DNA from: Vibrio sp. 99-70-13A1
GTDB taxonomy: Bacteria > Pseudomonadota > Gammaproteobacteria > Enterobacterales > Vibrionaceae
Assembly (NCBI RefSeq): GCF_013114625.1
Contig: NZ_VTXD01000002.1
Coordinates: 186,001 to 250,000 of the forward strand
DNA length: 64,000 nucleotides
Direction of reading: 5' to 3'
Position numbers and translations under genes: made by a program. Below, in pieces: positions 35,063 through 44,228 of the stretch. Positions within the stretch are counted from its first letter, which is position 1. Each line of letters begins with the position of its first letter. The notes below the pieces were generated by a model. It was given only the letters and a program-made list of their open reading frames with translations, did no database searches and had not been told where the DNA came from.

Positions 35063-36304
35063 CTATGTCGATTCAAGTTCACTGACCCATAAGTCTGCTT
35101 CTATTGCCATAGCGATCACTTCATGTTCCTCAATTCCAAGAGTAATACACAAACTTCGAATTGCGCTCCAATCAGATACTTCTAAAGCCTCCGTCAGCAA
35201 CAGAATATTCCCCAACAATCCCTGCTTGCTTACCAGAGCCGTGACGAGTGATTTGTCCAGGTTAACTTCGCTCATGATTACGTTCATTTTCATATCGAGC
35301 ATCGCGTCAACGAGTGATAATAACCCACAAAGATAAGCTAAGTCGGTCACTTCTGTTTTCTGAAAAAGAGAGGCTATGTTTTCAATAAACTTAGCTCGGT
35401 ATAATGCCGAACAGTGCAAGATTGAAGGTTTATCAGCCCCAAGTTGAGTCATCATGGCGTAAGAGCTGAATTTTTTTATTTTATCATTCCCTAAGTAAGC
35501 AAGGGCCTGTTTTAAATCTTTAATCGGGTTTCTTACCCCTGTGTTATTGGCATACTTCAGAACTTGAAAACTCATCGCTGCGCTTCGTGAGATGATTTTT
35601 TCTATCTGTGTATATTCAAATTCAGAAGCTGATACTATTTTTGAAAGCTCAATCAAATCAGAAGTCGACGAAGATAATTTAATATTCTTAATTATTTGTG
35701 GTTTAGTGAAAAAATACCCTTGAAACAACTCAAAGCCGCACCTCTTTGTTTTTTCAAACTCTTCGTAAGTTTCTACTTTTTCAGCAAGAAATTTAATATC
35801 AAATTCCTTCAAAGACCGGATCAGAAATAAGCATTTCGGTATTGATAAAGCTTGTATATCCAACTTGATGTAATCAACGAAAGGATAAAACCTCTCCCAC
35901 CTTTCATCGGGTTCATAGTCATCTAAAGCAATGAGATAACCTCGCTCTTTCAACTCTCGGCACTTTTCAAATAAGAGGTCTGTCGGCTCACATGTTTCTA
36001 ATATCTCGATGACAACATCATTTGGAGGGAAGTCATAGACTAAACCGCTCATTAAACTGTTCTCATCAAAATTCACAAAGCCAAGCTTACCTTCTAAGAG
36101 GCTTCCTGTACTGGTTAGAAAGTGTTCCACAAGTATGGCTTGAGTGGCTTCTTCAGGGCTTACGGATGATGGATAAAAATTGCTAGTGCTATTTCTGTAA
36201 AGTAATTCAAACGCAATAAGGTCACCCTTGAGATCAAGTATGGGCTGGCGTGCTATATAGGTAAAAGGTTTACTATTACTTTCAGAAGGAAGATTTATAT
36301 CCAT
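35063..36304 (-). CDS. EAL-HDOD signalling protein (probably non-catalytic EAL)
   Basis: 413 residues. The N-terminal EAL-like domain starts YIARQPILDLKGDLIAFELL, where the E-A-L triad is E-L-L. The later catalytic DDFG is replaced by DDYEPDER, and FQGYFFTKP is kept. An HDOD domain follows (about 205-410). This is the YuxH/CdgJ-like architecture, in which the EAL domain usually no longer degrades c-di-GMP and the protein acts as a regulator of motility or other outputs by interaction. It is a single-gene leftward unit. Loss of activity is inferred from the motif changes only. Confidence 0.88.
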   Translation of the reverse strand: MDINLPSESNSKPFTYIARQPILDLKGDLIAFELLYRNSTSNFYPSSVSPEEATQAILVEHFLTSTGSLLEGKLGFVNFDENSLMSGLVYDFPPNDVVIEILETCEPTDLLFEKCRELKERGYLIALDDYEPDERWERFYPFVDYIKLDIQALSIPKCLFLIRSLKEFDIKFLAEKVETYEEFEKTKRCGFELFQGYFFTKPQIIKNIKLSSSTSDLIELSKIVSASEFEYTQIEKIISRSAAMSFQVLKYANNTGVRNPIKDLKQALAYLGNDKIKKFSSYAMMTQLGADKPSILHCSALYRAKFIENIASLFQKTEVTDLAYLCGLLSLVDAMLDMKMNVIMSEVNLDKSLVTALVSKQGLLGNILLLTEALEVSDWSAIRSLCITLGIEEHEVIAMAIEADLWVSELEST

Positions 36305-36618
36305 TAGCCTGCCTCAACATTATTTTGTCACAATGACCTATTAACACTTTGACTATTTATAAATATTAGATCAACTGTATGATTATCTAATTGATAGATC
36401 GAATCATAAAAATATCAATAGCTTTAGACAAAAATAGCCATTCAGAATGCGGTCACTCTTTTATGATAAGTCTAACCTTAACCATACTCTTCGCTCTTCA
36501 GCAAAGGATACTTATCAGTTAGTTTTTGAAATGATAGAGCTTTGCCGCCAAAAATGGCGACAAAGTGGTAACAGTGGATGTGTTCTAGCGTTTTAAAGGG
36601 CTTTAAAACGTTTTTAGC
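36305..36618. other. Intergenic region with a plus-strand hairpin terminator; possible small RNA
   Basis: 314 nt without a supported protein gene. Near the right end, CGTTTTAAAG (36589-36598) pairs with CTTTAAAACG (36601-36610), followed by T's on the plus strand. A second hairpin arm pair is TTTGCCGCCA (36541-36550) with TGGCGACAAA (36555-36564). No plus-strand gene precedes the terminator, so a short transcript is possible. Confidence 0.35.
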
Positions 36619-37137
36619 CTACAACATCTCTTTGGCAATCAAGTGCAGTAGAAATGTTTCGCGTTCAATGCTCATGCCCTTTTTCGGGCTTTCAGCCATG
36701 GTCTTCTCGTTGTGAGCAATCGCCTCATGAATGTTAATCCAAACTGGCTTCATACCATTCTTAACTTCATAATCTTCGTAAGCCGTTTCACCCAACTCAC
36801 GATCAATCTTGCATGAATAGCAGTAAGACACCATGTGCATGATATCGGCATCATTTTTATACCAAGGTCGAAACTCTTCAAAGATACCAAACGGCTTAAT
36901 AGCGTGGATATTTTTAGCGCCTGTTTCTTCTTCAAGCTCACGAACCATTCCTGCAATCACATCTTCGCCTTCATCCAAGCCGCCACCAGGAATTGTGTAA
37001 TCGTGGTAACGTTGTGTGTAAAGCATCAGAATATTTTCACCATCAACCACAATGGCACGAGCAGCATTGCGCTGATAAACCGTTTTATCGTCTAAGTGAT
37101 CAATATCCGGATGAATGGTTGTTTTTAAATGTCTCAT
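36619..37137 (-). CDS. NUDIX hydrolase
   Basis: 172 residues. The NUDIX box GGLDEGEDVIAGMVRELEEE followed by TGA is complete, so it should hydrolyse a nucleoside diphosphate linked to another moiety with Mg2+. The preceding strand NILMLYTQRYHDYTIPGG is standard. The substrate cannot be predicted. It is a single leftward gene; the ATG at 37137 is in a good context and a possible hairpin lies downstream at 36589-36610. Confidence 0.9.
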   Translation of the reverse strand: MRHLKTTIHPDIDHLDDKTVYQRNAARAIVVDGENILMLYTQRYHDYTIPGGGLDEGEDVIAGMVRELEEETGAKNIHAIKPFGIFEEFRPWYKNDADIMHMVSYCYSCKIDRELGETAYEDYEVKNGMKPVWINIHEAIAHNEKTMAESPKKGMSIERETFLLHLIAKEML

Positions 37138-37281
37138 GAGGCTCTGTATTCGCTGCTAAATAATTTGGCGGAATGGTATCACATTAGAAATAATATTTGG
37201 CGCAACAAAAAGCCCCACAACAAAGTGAGGCTTGGTTAGTTACTGGATACTTAACAAATGAATAGTAATCTAAAAAAGACT

Positions 37282-38214
37282 TTAGCCATCGGCAGTAATG
37301 GTCTCTATTAACTCTTGTTGAATCGTATCAGCTTTATCTATTGCGATTTGGCAAGTACCCGCAGCAATATGACCACCACCGCCATACTTAAGCATTAACT
37401 CACCCACATTCGTTTTTGAGTTTCTATCAAAAATGGACTTACCCGTAGCAAAGACAATGTTCTGCTTTTGGAAGCCCCACATTTTGTGGATAGAGATATT
37501 ACATTCTGGGAACAGCGCATAAATCATAAAGCGGTTACCAGCATAAATAGTGTCTTCATCTGTAAGATCTAATAGCACTAAATTGTTGTGTACCGTTGCA
37601 CAGCGCTTTACTTGCTCTTTAAACTTGCCTTCGTGTTCTCGATACAAATCGATACGCTCAGAGACATCAGGCAGTGCAAGGATCTGCTCAATAGAGTGAT
37701 TTTTACAATAATCAATCAAATCCATCATTAAAGCGTAGTTTGAAATACGGAATTCACGGAAACGACCAAGACCGGTTCTCGCATCCATAAGGAAGTTCAG
37801 TAAGTTCCAACCTTGAGAATCCAATACTTCGTCTTGATTAAATTGAGCAGAGTCGCCCTTATCAACCGCTTCCATCATTTCCAGCCAATCAGCAGGGAAA
37901 GTGTCGAGACCACCATAATAATCCCACACAACACGAGCTGCTGAAGGCGCATCTGGGTCAATAATATGTTTTTTACGCTCACCCGTGTTACGGATAGTTT
38001 CAGATAGATGGTGATCGAAAGTCAGGTGAGAAGCTTCAACATATGGAAGGTTAGTAACAATATCATTCGATGTGATCTCGATAATGCCATCTTGCATGTC
38101 TTTCGGATGCACAAATTTAATATCATCAATTAGGTTTTGCTGCTTAAGTAACACCGCACATACAAGACCATCAAAGTCGCTGCGGGTTACTAATCTAAAT
38201 TTTTGATCTGACAT
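37282..38214 (-). CDS. DHH-superfamily phosphoesterase
   Basis: 310 residues. N-terminal metal motifs are RSDFDGLVCAVLL and FDHHLSET (the DHH triad), with DPDAPSAARVVWDYY between them. The C-terminal DHHA1-like part contains KYGGGGHIAAGTCQI. These features indicate a phosphoesterase of the DHH/DHHA1 group (exopolyphosphatase, oligoribonuclease or related); the exact substrate is undecided. AAGGA 7 nt before the ATG fixes the start. Single-gene leftward unit. Confidence 0.88.
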   Translation of the reverse strand: MSDQKFRLVTRSDFDGLVCAVLLKQQNLIDDIKFVHPKDMQDGIIEITSNDIVTNLPYVEASHLTFDHHLSETIRNTGERKKHIIDPDAPSAARVVWDYYGGLDTFPADWLEMMEAVDKGDSAQFNQDEVLDSQGWNLLNFLMDARTGLGRFREFRISNYALMMDLIDYCKNHSIEQILALPDVSERIDLYREHEGKFKEQVKRCATVHNNLVLLDLTDEDTIYAGNRFMIYALFPECNISIHKMWGFQKQNIVFATGKSIFDRNSKTNVGELMLKYGGGGHIAAGTCQIAIDKADTIQQELIETITADG

Positions 38215-38537
38215 TTATCATTCCTTTGTCATCTAATGTCACTGAAGTCATTTAAAGATAACCGCATAGTATACCAAGAATCAAGTTTTTGGACCGTGAT
38301 CGCTCTTAGTTCAGTCAACCTATGAGGTATTACTCATAATACACACCATTTAGCTTCAAAAACGAGTAAAGGTTCTTCTTTCAAAAGAAAATCGCCATCA
38401 ATGAATCATATTAAAAACAATTGATTCAGATTATAGCAATTGAACACTGTTCGATTCTGACATTTCCATGACAAAACGAAGGATGCCAAGAGTAACATTT
38501 ACGCCTGTTACGTTATTTACAAAGTGGTCCCTATATT
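38215..38537. other. Divergent intergenic region
   Basis: 323 nt without a supported gene, between the DHH gene (leftward) and the membrane-protein gene (rightward). It must carry both promoters. No recognised operator or RNA element. Confidence 0.4.
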
Positions 38538-39206
38538 ATGAAAAGCAAATCAGAACATTCATCACCTCTTAGCATTGCTCTTCCTGAATTCAACCTTTCT
38601 CAATCAACCTCGCAGGTGATTTACGAAAGGATACAAACCGCGCTTGTAATATTAGCCGTTTCTATTGTTGCTAACTTGGCTTTGCGTATTGATTTCATGT
38701 ATTTCAACCACCTTCCGAGTGAGCTTTCCATCACTGAAATGCTTCAGCAAATTCTGATTTTAGGCTGTTTTGCATCTTTCATTCATTTGGCTAAGAAACG
38801 TGCAGAAGTCAAACATGCAGCACTTCTTATTGCCGCGTTTTTCGCTGTGCTTTTTATCCGCGAACTTGATCACTGGTTTGATTTCATCTTTCACGGTGCT
38901 TGGGTCTACCCTGCTGTGCTCGTTGCGGGTTCTGCAATTTATTATGCCTGTAAAAATGGTAAACAAACTATTGAACAGCTTGGATTAATTCTAGCTTCTC
39001 CTCATATGAATACTTTAGTGACAGGTATGATGTTATTACTCGTGTTTTCTCGCCTATTCGGAATGGGCAGTTTTTGGCAAGGTGTGATGGGTGAAAACTA
39101 CGTGGGCGATGTGAAAAATATTGCGGAGGAAGGAACAGAACTTCTTAGCTACGCATTAATTACGCTAGGTTCAATTAAAACCGTGGTTAGCCTAACCAAG
39201 AAGTAG
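38538..39206 (+). CDS. Integral membrane protein of unknown function
   Basis: 222 residues. After a polar N-terminus of about 30 residues there are about five membrane helices: ALVILAVSIVANLALRI, ILILGCFASFIHLA, AALLIAAFFAVLFI, AVLVAGSAIYYAC and TGMMLLLVFSRLF. Between helices 3 and 4 is REDHWFDF-like acidic/aromatic sequence (IRELDHWFDFIFHGAW), and near the end EEGTELLSYALI, a pattern of buried acidic residues and His reminiscent of small membrane redox or transport proteins. I do not recognise the family. The ribosome site is weak. Confidence 0.75.
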   Translation: MKSKSEHSSPLSIALPEFNLSQSTSQVIYERIQTALVILAVSIVANLALRIDFMYFNHLPSELSITEMLQQILILGCFASFIHLAKKRAEVKHAALLIAAFFAVLFIRELDHWFDFIFHGAWVYPAVLVAGSAIYYACKNGKQTIEQLGLILASPHMNTLVTGMMLLLVFSRLFGMGSFWQGVMGENYVGDVKNIAEEGTELLSYALITLGSIKTVVSLTKK

Positions 39207-39285
39207 TTGTGACTATTTAACCCTCTTTCTAGTTACCAATTTAGAAGACTTTTCAAAATAGAAAATGTTCCTAAAATAGAAAGCC

Positions 39286-40215
39286 CTAGCGCCACCAGCG
39301 CGCTGCATGGTCCACTTCAGGATCAAGGTAACGGTTAAGCAAGGTGAGGTTTGTATCTAATAACGCTAGATATTCCCTCACCTTGGTTATTTCTGATGTG
39401 ATATCGGTACTCTCCACACACGTTCTCATCACTGGAAGTAAAGCATTAACGAGTGGGAAGGCTTTACTCTCATTGACTAATGCTGAAGCTACTTGTAGCG
39501 CCTCTAATGCAATTTTTGCAGGTTGATGTCTCACCATGCTTAAATCTCGATGAAATGCTCCGGCAGCGACACCTTCCAAATACACTCGATACGTTGTTAA
39601 AGCATCCATCAATAAAAACAACTGCCCTTGCAGCGAACGGTGTGGATAAGGCTCAACCACGTGGTCTTCAAGTTGGTGACTGATCTCTAGTTCAATACCC
39701 ATTGCTGAACATCCATCTCTGAATACCTTCAATAAGCCTTGTTCATCCATCAATTGCTGTATTTCAAAAATACGCTGTAAATGATAATCGTTGGATACAA
39801 AGGTCACTTTGAGAGGGGTTGACCCTTTCTGTAAACCGCTTTTCTTCAACTCCGCAACAACGTTTCTTATATTTTCGACCGTGTTCGTCGACTCTTTTTC
39901 TAGTAACACTTTTTGTATGTTGTGGACTGTCGTGCTTTGAGATTCGACTTCACGAAAGTATTGATACATCACTTCAGCTTCTGAAAGGGTTTGACCGTTA
40001 GTGACTCCACCACAAAATGCCACTATCAATGACTCGCCAAACTGACATTTTTCATCAGGTAACACTCCTTCAACACACTGTCGCGACACATCTGGATTTG
40101 AAGTTCGACTTAGCAAAAAATGATGAAGAGCATGCACTCGGCTTTGCCCTTCTACAGTCAAAATATTCTTGTTTAGGCGTTTTCCTAGAACAATTAGCAG
40201 GTGATTTGTGCTCAT
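39286..40215 (-). CDS. YdcF/DUF218-like protein with C-terminal extension
   Basis: About 309 residues. The N-terminal domain starts MSTNHLLIVLGKRL and has AFCGGVTNGQTLSEAEVM, EKESTNTVENIRNVV and TFVSNDYHLQRI, the core motifs of the DUF218 fold found in YdcF and ElyC-like proteins. About 110 extra C-terminal residues are helical. It has no signal or membrane segment, unlike ElyC. The start at 40215 has GAG 6 nt upstream; the frame runs open to a GTG at 40323 without a ribosome site. The biochemical role of the soluble members is unclear. Confidence 0.75.
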   Translation of the reverse strand: MSTNHLLIVLGKRLNKNILTVEGQSRVHALHHFLLSRTSNPDVSRQCVEGVLPDEKCQFGESLIVAFCGGVTNGQTLSEAEVMYQYFREVESQSTTVHNIQKVLLEKESTNTVENIRNVVAELKKSGLQKGSTPLKVTFVSNDYHLQRIFEIQQLMDEQGLLKVFRDGCSAMGIELEISHQLEDHVVEPYPHRSLQGQLFLLMDALTTYRVYLEGVAAGAFHRDLSMVRHQPAKIALEALQVASALVNESKAFPLVNALLPVMRTCVESTDITSEITKVREYLALLDTNLTLLNRYLDPEVDHAARWWR

Positions 40216-40596
40216 TTTATGCTCAAGTCTCGTTTTTGTTATTAGATGGAGTGAATTATGTATACAATGATAATTAACAAAAGTATTTTTAATTTCCCTT
40301 AGGTGTGTCGCAATTACGCTCACAATTTACGACATGCTAACTTCTAAGGCGTTTACGGTTCAGCCCACAAAGAGGGGCTCACTGTGAACATTCACTTCAT
40401 GCTGCTATGCCGATTTTTTGCAGCTGAAACTATAGAAAAAAACAATGTAATTCCATTAAAAACTCATAGTAAAAAGCAATGCACGTAAACACATCGTATG
40501 TATTTAATGTAAATACTACGGAGAGTACCTACGAAGCAATAATTATAATCAGTCAGAGTTCGTTCATCGAGCCACCCTCCACAGGAAGTCACCACT
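40216..40596. other. Divergent region with the long leader of the serine deaminase gene
   Basis: 381 nt without a supported gene. It contains a perfect inverted repeat GTGAACATTCAC (40384-40395), which could be an operator. The part near 40515-40560 has ggagag and cgaagcaataa words that recall a glycine riboswitch, but the defining CTCTCAGG core is missing (see rejected items). Confidence 0.45.
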
Positions 40597-41967
40597 ATGC
40601 TGTCTATTTTTGATATCTACAAAATTGGCGTTGGACCATCTAGTTCACATACTAACGGTCCAATGATTGCAGGTTTTAACTTTACTCAGATCATTCAACC
40701 TTACCTTGATAAGGTTACGCGTGTGCAAGTTGATCTTTATGGTTCACTGTCACTCACTGGTAAAGGTCACCACACTGACCGCGCCACGATTTTAGGTCTT
40801 TTAGGCAATAAGCCCGATACCATCAAAATCTCGAGTGCCAATTTAGCAATGAAGAAAGCAGTTGAAGATCAACGCCTAGCGCTTAGCGGTACGAATGATA
40901 TTCCATTCAATGTAGATACCGATATGCTTTTCCACACCTCTAACCTTCCTTTACATGAAAATGGCATGACCATTTCGGCGTTTGACGCACAAGGAAAGTT
41001 ACTAGGAATGGAAACCTACTATTCTATTGGTGGCGGTTTCATTGCCACTGCAGACGAGCTAGAAAATGGCAAAAAAGAATCTGAAGTGTCTGTGGAATTT
41101 CCATTTACTTCTGCTGAAGAGTTTTTAACGTCTGCCGAGAAACAAGGGCTGAGCCTAGGCAGTTTAGTGTTGAGAAATGAAGTGTCTTTCCAAGACATGG
41201 AAGCGATTGATCAAAAAACAGAAAAAATCTGGAAAGTAATGTCGCTATGTATGCAGCGTGGCTTTGATACTGAAGGCATTCTAGAAGGTGGGTTAGAAGT
41301 AACAAGACGCGCACCCGCTTTATTAAAAAAACTAGAAGCCAATGCGTCGATTGAAAGTGATCCAATGGAAATTATGGATTGGATCAACCTCTTTGCTTTT
41401 GCCGTCAGTGAAGAAAACGCCGCAGGTGGGCAAGTGGTAACATCGCCAACAAACGGGGCTGCAGGCGTAATCCCAGCGGTATTGATGTACTACCACCGCT
41501 TTATTAAAGAATTGGATACTAAACAACTTAAAGACTTCATCGCGGTTTCTGGCGCGATTGGTATCCTTTACAAAACCAATGCGTCTATTTCAGGTGCTGA
41601 AGTAGGTTGCCAAGGGGAAGTGGGCGTTTCATCTTCAATGGCTGCAGCTGGGCTTACCGCTCTACGTGGCGGCAGTAATGAACAAATCTGTATGGCTGCA
41701 GAAATCGCTATGGAACATTCATTAGGGATGACCTGTGATCCTATTGGCGGGTTAGTGCAAGTACCGTGCATAGAACGAAATGCGATGGGCGCAATGAAAG
41801 CCATCAATGCATCGCGAATGGCTCTTAAGCGTACAAGTAAATGCCTTATCTCATTAGATAAAGTTATCGCTACCATGTATCAAACGGGTAAAGATATGAA
41901 CCGTAAGTACCGAGAAACATCATTAGGCGGGCTTGCTGTCATCCATATGTCTCCACCTTGCGAGTAA
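40597..41967 (+). CDS. sdaA: L-serine ammonia-lyase (L-serine deaminase), iron-sulfur type
   Basis: 456 residues, the usual length of single-chain SdaA/SdaB enzymes. It opens MLSIFDIYKIGVGPSSSHT, a hallmark of the family. The cluster-binding cysteines are in EVGCQGEVGVSSS and GMTCDPIGGLVQVPC; SPTNGAAGVIPAVL lies in the substrate site. The enzyme converts L-serine to pyruvate and ammonia through an oxygen-sensitive 4Fe-4S cluster. AGGA precedes the ATG. A strong terminator follows, so it is a single-gene transcript, but the next gene is a transporter that may supply serine or serine-containing peptides. Confidence 0.95.
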   Translation: MLSIFDIYKIGVGPSSSHTNGPMIAGFNFTQIIQPYLDKVTRVQVDLYGSLSLTGKGHHTDRATILGLLGNKPDTIKISSANLAMKKAVEDQRLALSGTNDIPFNVDTDMLFHTSNLPLHENGMTISAFDAQGKLLGMETYYSIGGGFIATADELENGKKESEVSVEFPFTSAEEFLTSAEKQGLSLGSLVLRNEVSFQDMEAIDQKTEKIWKVMSLCMQRGFDTEGILEGGLEVTRRAPALLKKLEANASIESDPMEIMDWINLFAFAVSEENAAGGQVVTSPTNGAAGVIPAVLMYYHRFIKELDTKQLKDFIAVSGAIGILYKTNASISGAEVGCQGEVGVSSSMAAAGLTALRGGSNEQICMAAEIAMEHSLGMTCDPIGGLVQVPCIERNAMGAMKAINASRMALKRTSKCLISLDKVIATMYQTGKDMNRKYRETSLGGLAVIHMSPPCE

Positions 41968-42024
41968 TTTTGAGTATTTTTTACGTTCATTAACCACAGT
42001 AAACTTAGTTTCCACTTTCACTCA

Positions 42025-42051
42025 AAAGCCAGCAGACATGCTGGCTTTTTA
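42025..42051 (+). terminator. Intrinsic terminator of the serine deaminase gene
   Basis: The arms AAAGCCAGCA (42025-42034) and TGCTGGCTTT (42039-42048) enclose a GACA loop and end in a T run. Confidence 0.93.
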
Positions 42052-42363
42052 ATCGGTCTAGCCTAGGTTCTCCGCCTAAAGATAAGCTTCTCTAAGTGGC
42101 GATTTCTCTATCACTTCCTATTTCTTCTTTATTCACCGACACTTAGTTTTACCCAGGCATTACTTTTCCTATTTCACAAAACCATCCGTCAGCAAAATCT
42201 AATTTTCCATTTTTAATTCATGAGAAAAATGAATGCACTCATAAGAAAAGATACGGTGATAAAAATCTACATTGCGGGAAATGTTTCATTTTATGTCGAA
42301 CTATAAATGATATTATAATTAGGTTATTACACTATATCTAAACATAAATGTGAGAATAAAATA
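42052..42363. other. Promoter region of the POT-type transporter gene
   Basis: 312 nt without a supported gene. The last 80 nt are extremely AT-rich (tataaatgatattataatta near 42302-42321) and probably include the promoter. No operator recognised. Confidence 0.4.
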
Positions 42364-43842
42364 ATGTGGAATAGATTAAACAAATCAATGATGTTCTGTC
42401 AGATGATGTTCGGATTGTCATTCTATGGCGTAATGGTTATTTTAACCCGTTTCTTCCTTGAAGATCTTAACTACAATGAAGCTGACACCATGATGGTTGT
42501 TGGTGCTTTCTCTGCTATTGGACCTCTATTCGCGATTGCGGGTGGTTTCATTGCCGATAAGTTTTTAGGCGCATACCGCTCTTTGACTATCGCGTTCCTT
42601 GGGTTCTCAAGTGGTTATGTATTATTGGTATTAGGCGCAGCCGCAACTAATGTACCAATGGCATTATGCGGTATCGCTTTAGCGAGTTATGCACGTGGCT
42701 TGATGTCCCCTTCTTACCCTAGCCTTTACAAGCGTACGTTCAAAACTCAGGAAGATTTCGAAAACTGCTACCCAATCAACTACTCAGTAAACAATATTGG
42801 TGCTCTACTAGGTCAATACCTATTCCCAATGTTAGTACTAGTTGTAGGTTTCCACGGTGGTTTCCTTCTTTCTGCAGTTCTAGCAGGTGCTGCGCTTCTT
42901 ATGATGATCTTTGTACGCAAAGGTCTTGTTGAAGCAAGTGCTGAAATTGACCAAAAATCGGTTAGTTCTAAAAACTGGGCGGCTTTCCTTGGTCTTTCTG
43001 CTGCAATGATTGGCTTGGTATTCTTCATGTTCTCTAACATGGATATCGGTCAAAACATCGTATACGCAATTGGTGCTGCTGCAATTATCTACTTTGTTTC
43101 TTTGATGATGAAATCGAAGAAGTCAGACATGCTAAAAATGGGCACTATCTTAATCATCACTTTCCTAACCACATGTTTCTTCGTGTACTACGGACAAATG
43201 ATGACTTCGATGACTATGGTTGCGATTAACACAATGCGTGGCGACCTATTCGGTTTCATCCCAGTTGCACCTGAAGCATCAATGGCAATGAACCCACTGT
43301 GGTGTATGGTTGCTGGTCCTATTATCGCGGGTATCTTCTCTAAACTAGAAAAGAAAAACATCAACTTCTCTACTGCAACGAAAGTAGGTTTCTCTTTCAT
43401 CCTTACCGCTATTGCCTTTGGTATCTTAACCATGGCGGTAACGACTGTTGGTGAAGATGTTCTAATTCGTCCAGAAGTATTCCTAGCTATTCACTTCTTC
43501 CTAGCATTTGGTGAAGTCATTGTTGGTTCAATGGTTGTAGCCTTCATTCTATCTGTAGCGCCTAAACACATTGAAAACTTCTCAGTAAGCTTGTTCTCTG
43601 TTGCTATAGCTCTATCAGGTATTGTGGGCGCGGTATTCTCAACTTCAATTGCGTTAGAAAAAGGTCAAAAAATCACTCAAGAAATCGTACAAACGGTTTA
43701 CGGTGATTACTTCCAAATGCTAACTATCCTAGCGGTTGTAATGGTTGGTGTGGCAATGGCTGGTTCTAAAGCTATCAGCAAAATGCTGGAAGCTGCGAAG
43801 AACGCGGAAGAGTCTGTTGACTTGGAAGAAGCTAAAAGCTAA
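42364..43842 (+). CDS. MFS transporter resembling the POT/PTR (proton-dependent oligopeptide) family
   Basis: 492 residues with about 12-14 membrane helices. The first helix region GLSFYGVMVILTRFFLEDL and the loop GGFIADKFLGAYRSL match the POT signature areas (FYGM… and GG..AD..LG..R). The central part contains KKSDMLKMGTILIITFLTTC. POT carriers import di- and tripeptides with protons; an ExxER-type motif is not clear here, so the substrate may differ. Its position after serine deaminase hints at serine peptides or amino acids, by context only. The tail is acidic. A terminator follows at 43873. Confidence 0.82.
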   Translation: MWNRLNKSMMFCQMMFGLSFYGVMVILTRFFLEDLNYNEADTMMVVGAFSAIGPLFAIAGGFIADKFLGAYRSLTIAFLGFSSGYVLLVLGAAATNVPMALCGIALASYARGLMSPSYPSLYKRTFKTQEDFENCYPINYSVNNIGALLGQYLFPMLVLVVGFHGGFLLSAVLAGAALLMMIFVRKGLVEASAEIDQKSVSSKNWAAFLGLSAAMIGLVFFMFSNMDIGQNIVYAIGAAAIIYFVSLMMKSKKSDMLKMGTILIITFLTTCFFVYYGQMMTSMTMVAINTMRGDLFGFIPVAPEASMAMNPLWCMVAGPIIAGIFSKLEKKNINFSTATKVGFSFILTAIAFGILTMAVTTVGEDVLIRPEVFLAIHFFLAFGEVIVGSMVVAFILSVAPKHIENFSVSLFSVAIALSGIVGAVFSTSIALEKGQKITQEIVQTVYGDYFQMLTILAVVMVGVAMAGSKAISKMLEAAKNAEESVDLEEAKS

Positions 43843-43872
43843 TTAGCCCTTCAGGCGAGATACATTAATCTG

Positions 43873-43904
43873 TGCCCTAGTGAAAATTCACTGGGGCATT
43901 TTTT
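43873..43904 (+). terminator. Intrinsic terminator of the transporter gene
   Basis: TGCCCTAGTGAA and TTCACTGGGGCA pair around a short loop (43873-43898, one G·T pair), followed by TTTTTT. Confidence 0.9.
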
Positions 43905-43929
43905 ATCTACCGACATAAGCACATCCCAC

Positions 43930-43980
43930 AAATATAGATCTACAAATACAGTTCTATAAATATAGCTCTATAAACATTCT
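43930..43980. repeat. 14-nt degenerate tandem repeat, 3 full copies and a partial
   Basis: Units are aaatatagatctac, aaatacagttctat, aaatatagctctat and partial aaacattct. It lies about 25 nt beyond the transporter terminator. Confidence 0.85.
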
Positions 43981-44152
43981 CTTAAACCTAACTCCATGAT
44001 CTATCCTTAAGTCGGCTATATTATTTAGCCACCACTAAATTATCTATGTAGAACTACATTGTTGTAATGTATATAAGCCTTTTAAATCACTCCTTGATTC
44101 ATGCTTAATCACACTCTTTTTCATCTAAACGTGACTTTTGTAAAATTGAGTA

Positions 44153-44171
44153 AATGATAACTATTAAGATT
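44153..44171. promoter_or_regulatory. Fur-box-like site upstream of the siderophore-interacting protein gene
   Basis: AATGATAACTATTAAGATT agrees with the 19-bp Fur consensus AATGATAATNATTATCATT at about 15 of 18 defined positions, by my count. It ends 57 nt before the ATG of the downstream siderophore reductase gene, a typical operator position. Iron repression is therefore expected. Confidence 0.65.
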
Positions 44172-44228
44172 GTCTGAATTTAAAATGAGGATTATGATAC
44201 TCGCAGTAAATTACCTTGAGATAAGTAT

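Noticed and set aside
40384..40395. GTGAACATTCAC read as a CRP site
   Set aside because: The spacing between GTGA and TCAC is 4 nt instead of 8, so it does not fit CRP. I keep it only as an unassigned inverted repeat.
40515..40565. Glycine-riboswitch-like words (ggagag, cgaagcaataa) in the serine deaminase leader
   Set aside because: The conserved CTCTCAGG core and the paired stems of a glycine aptamer are missing, and a tandem second aptamer is not visible. The similarity is too weak to call.
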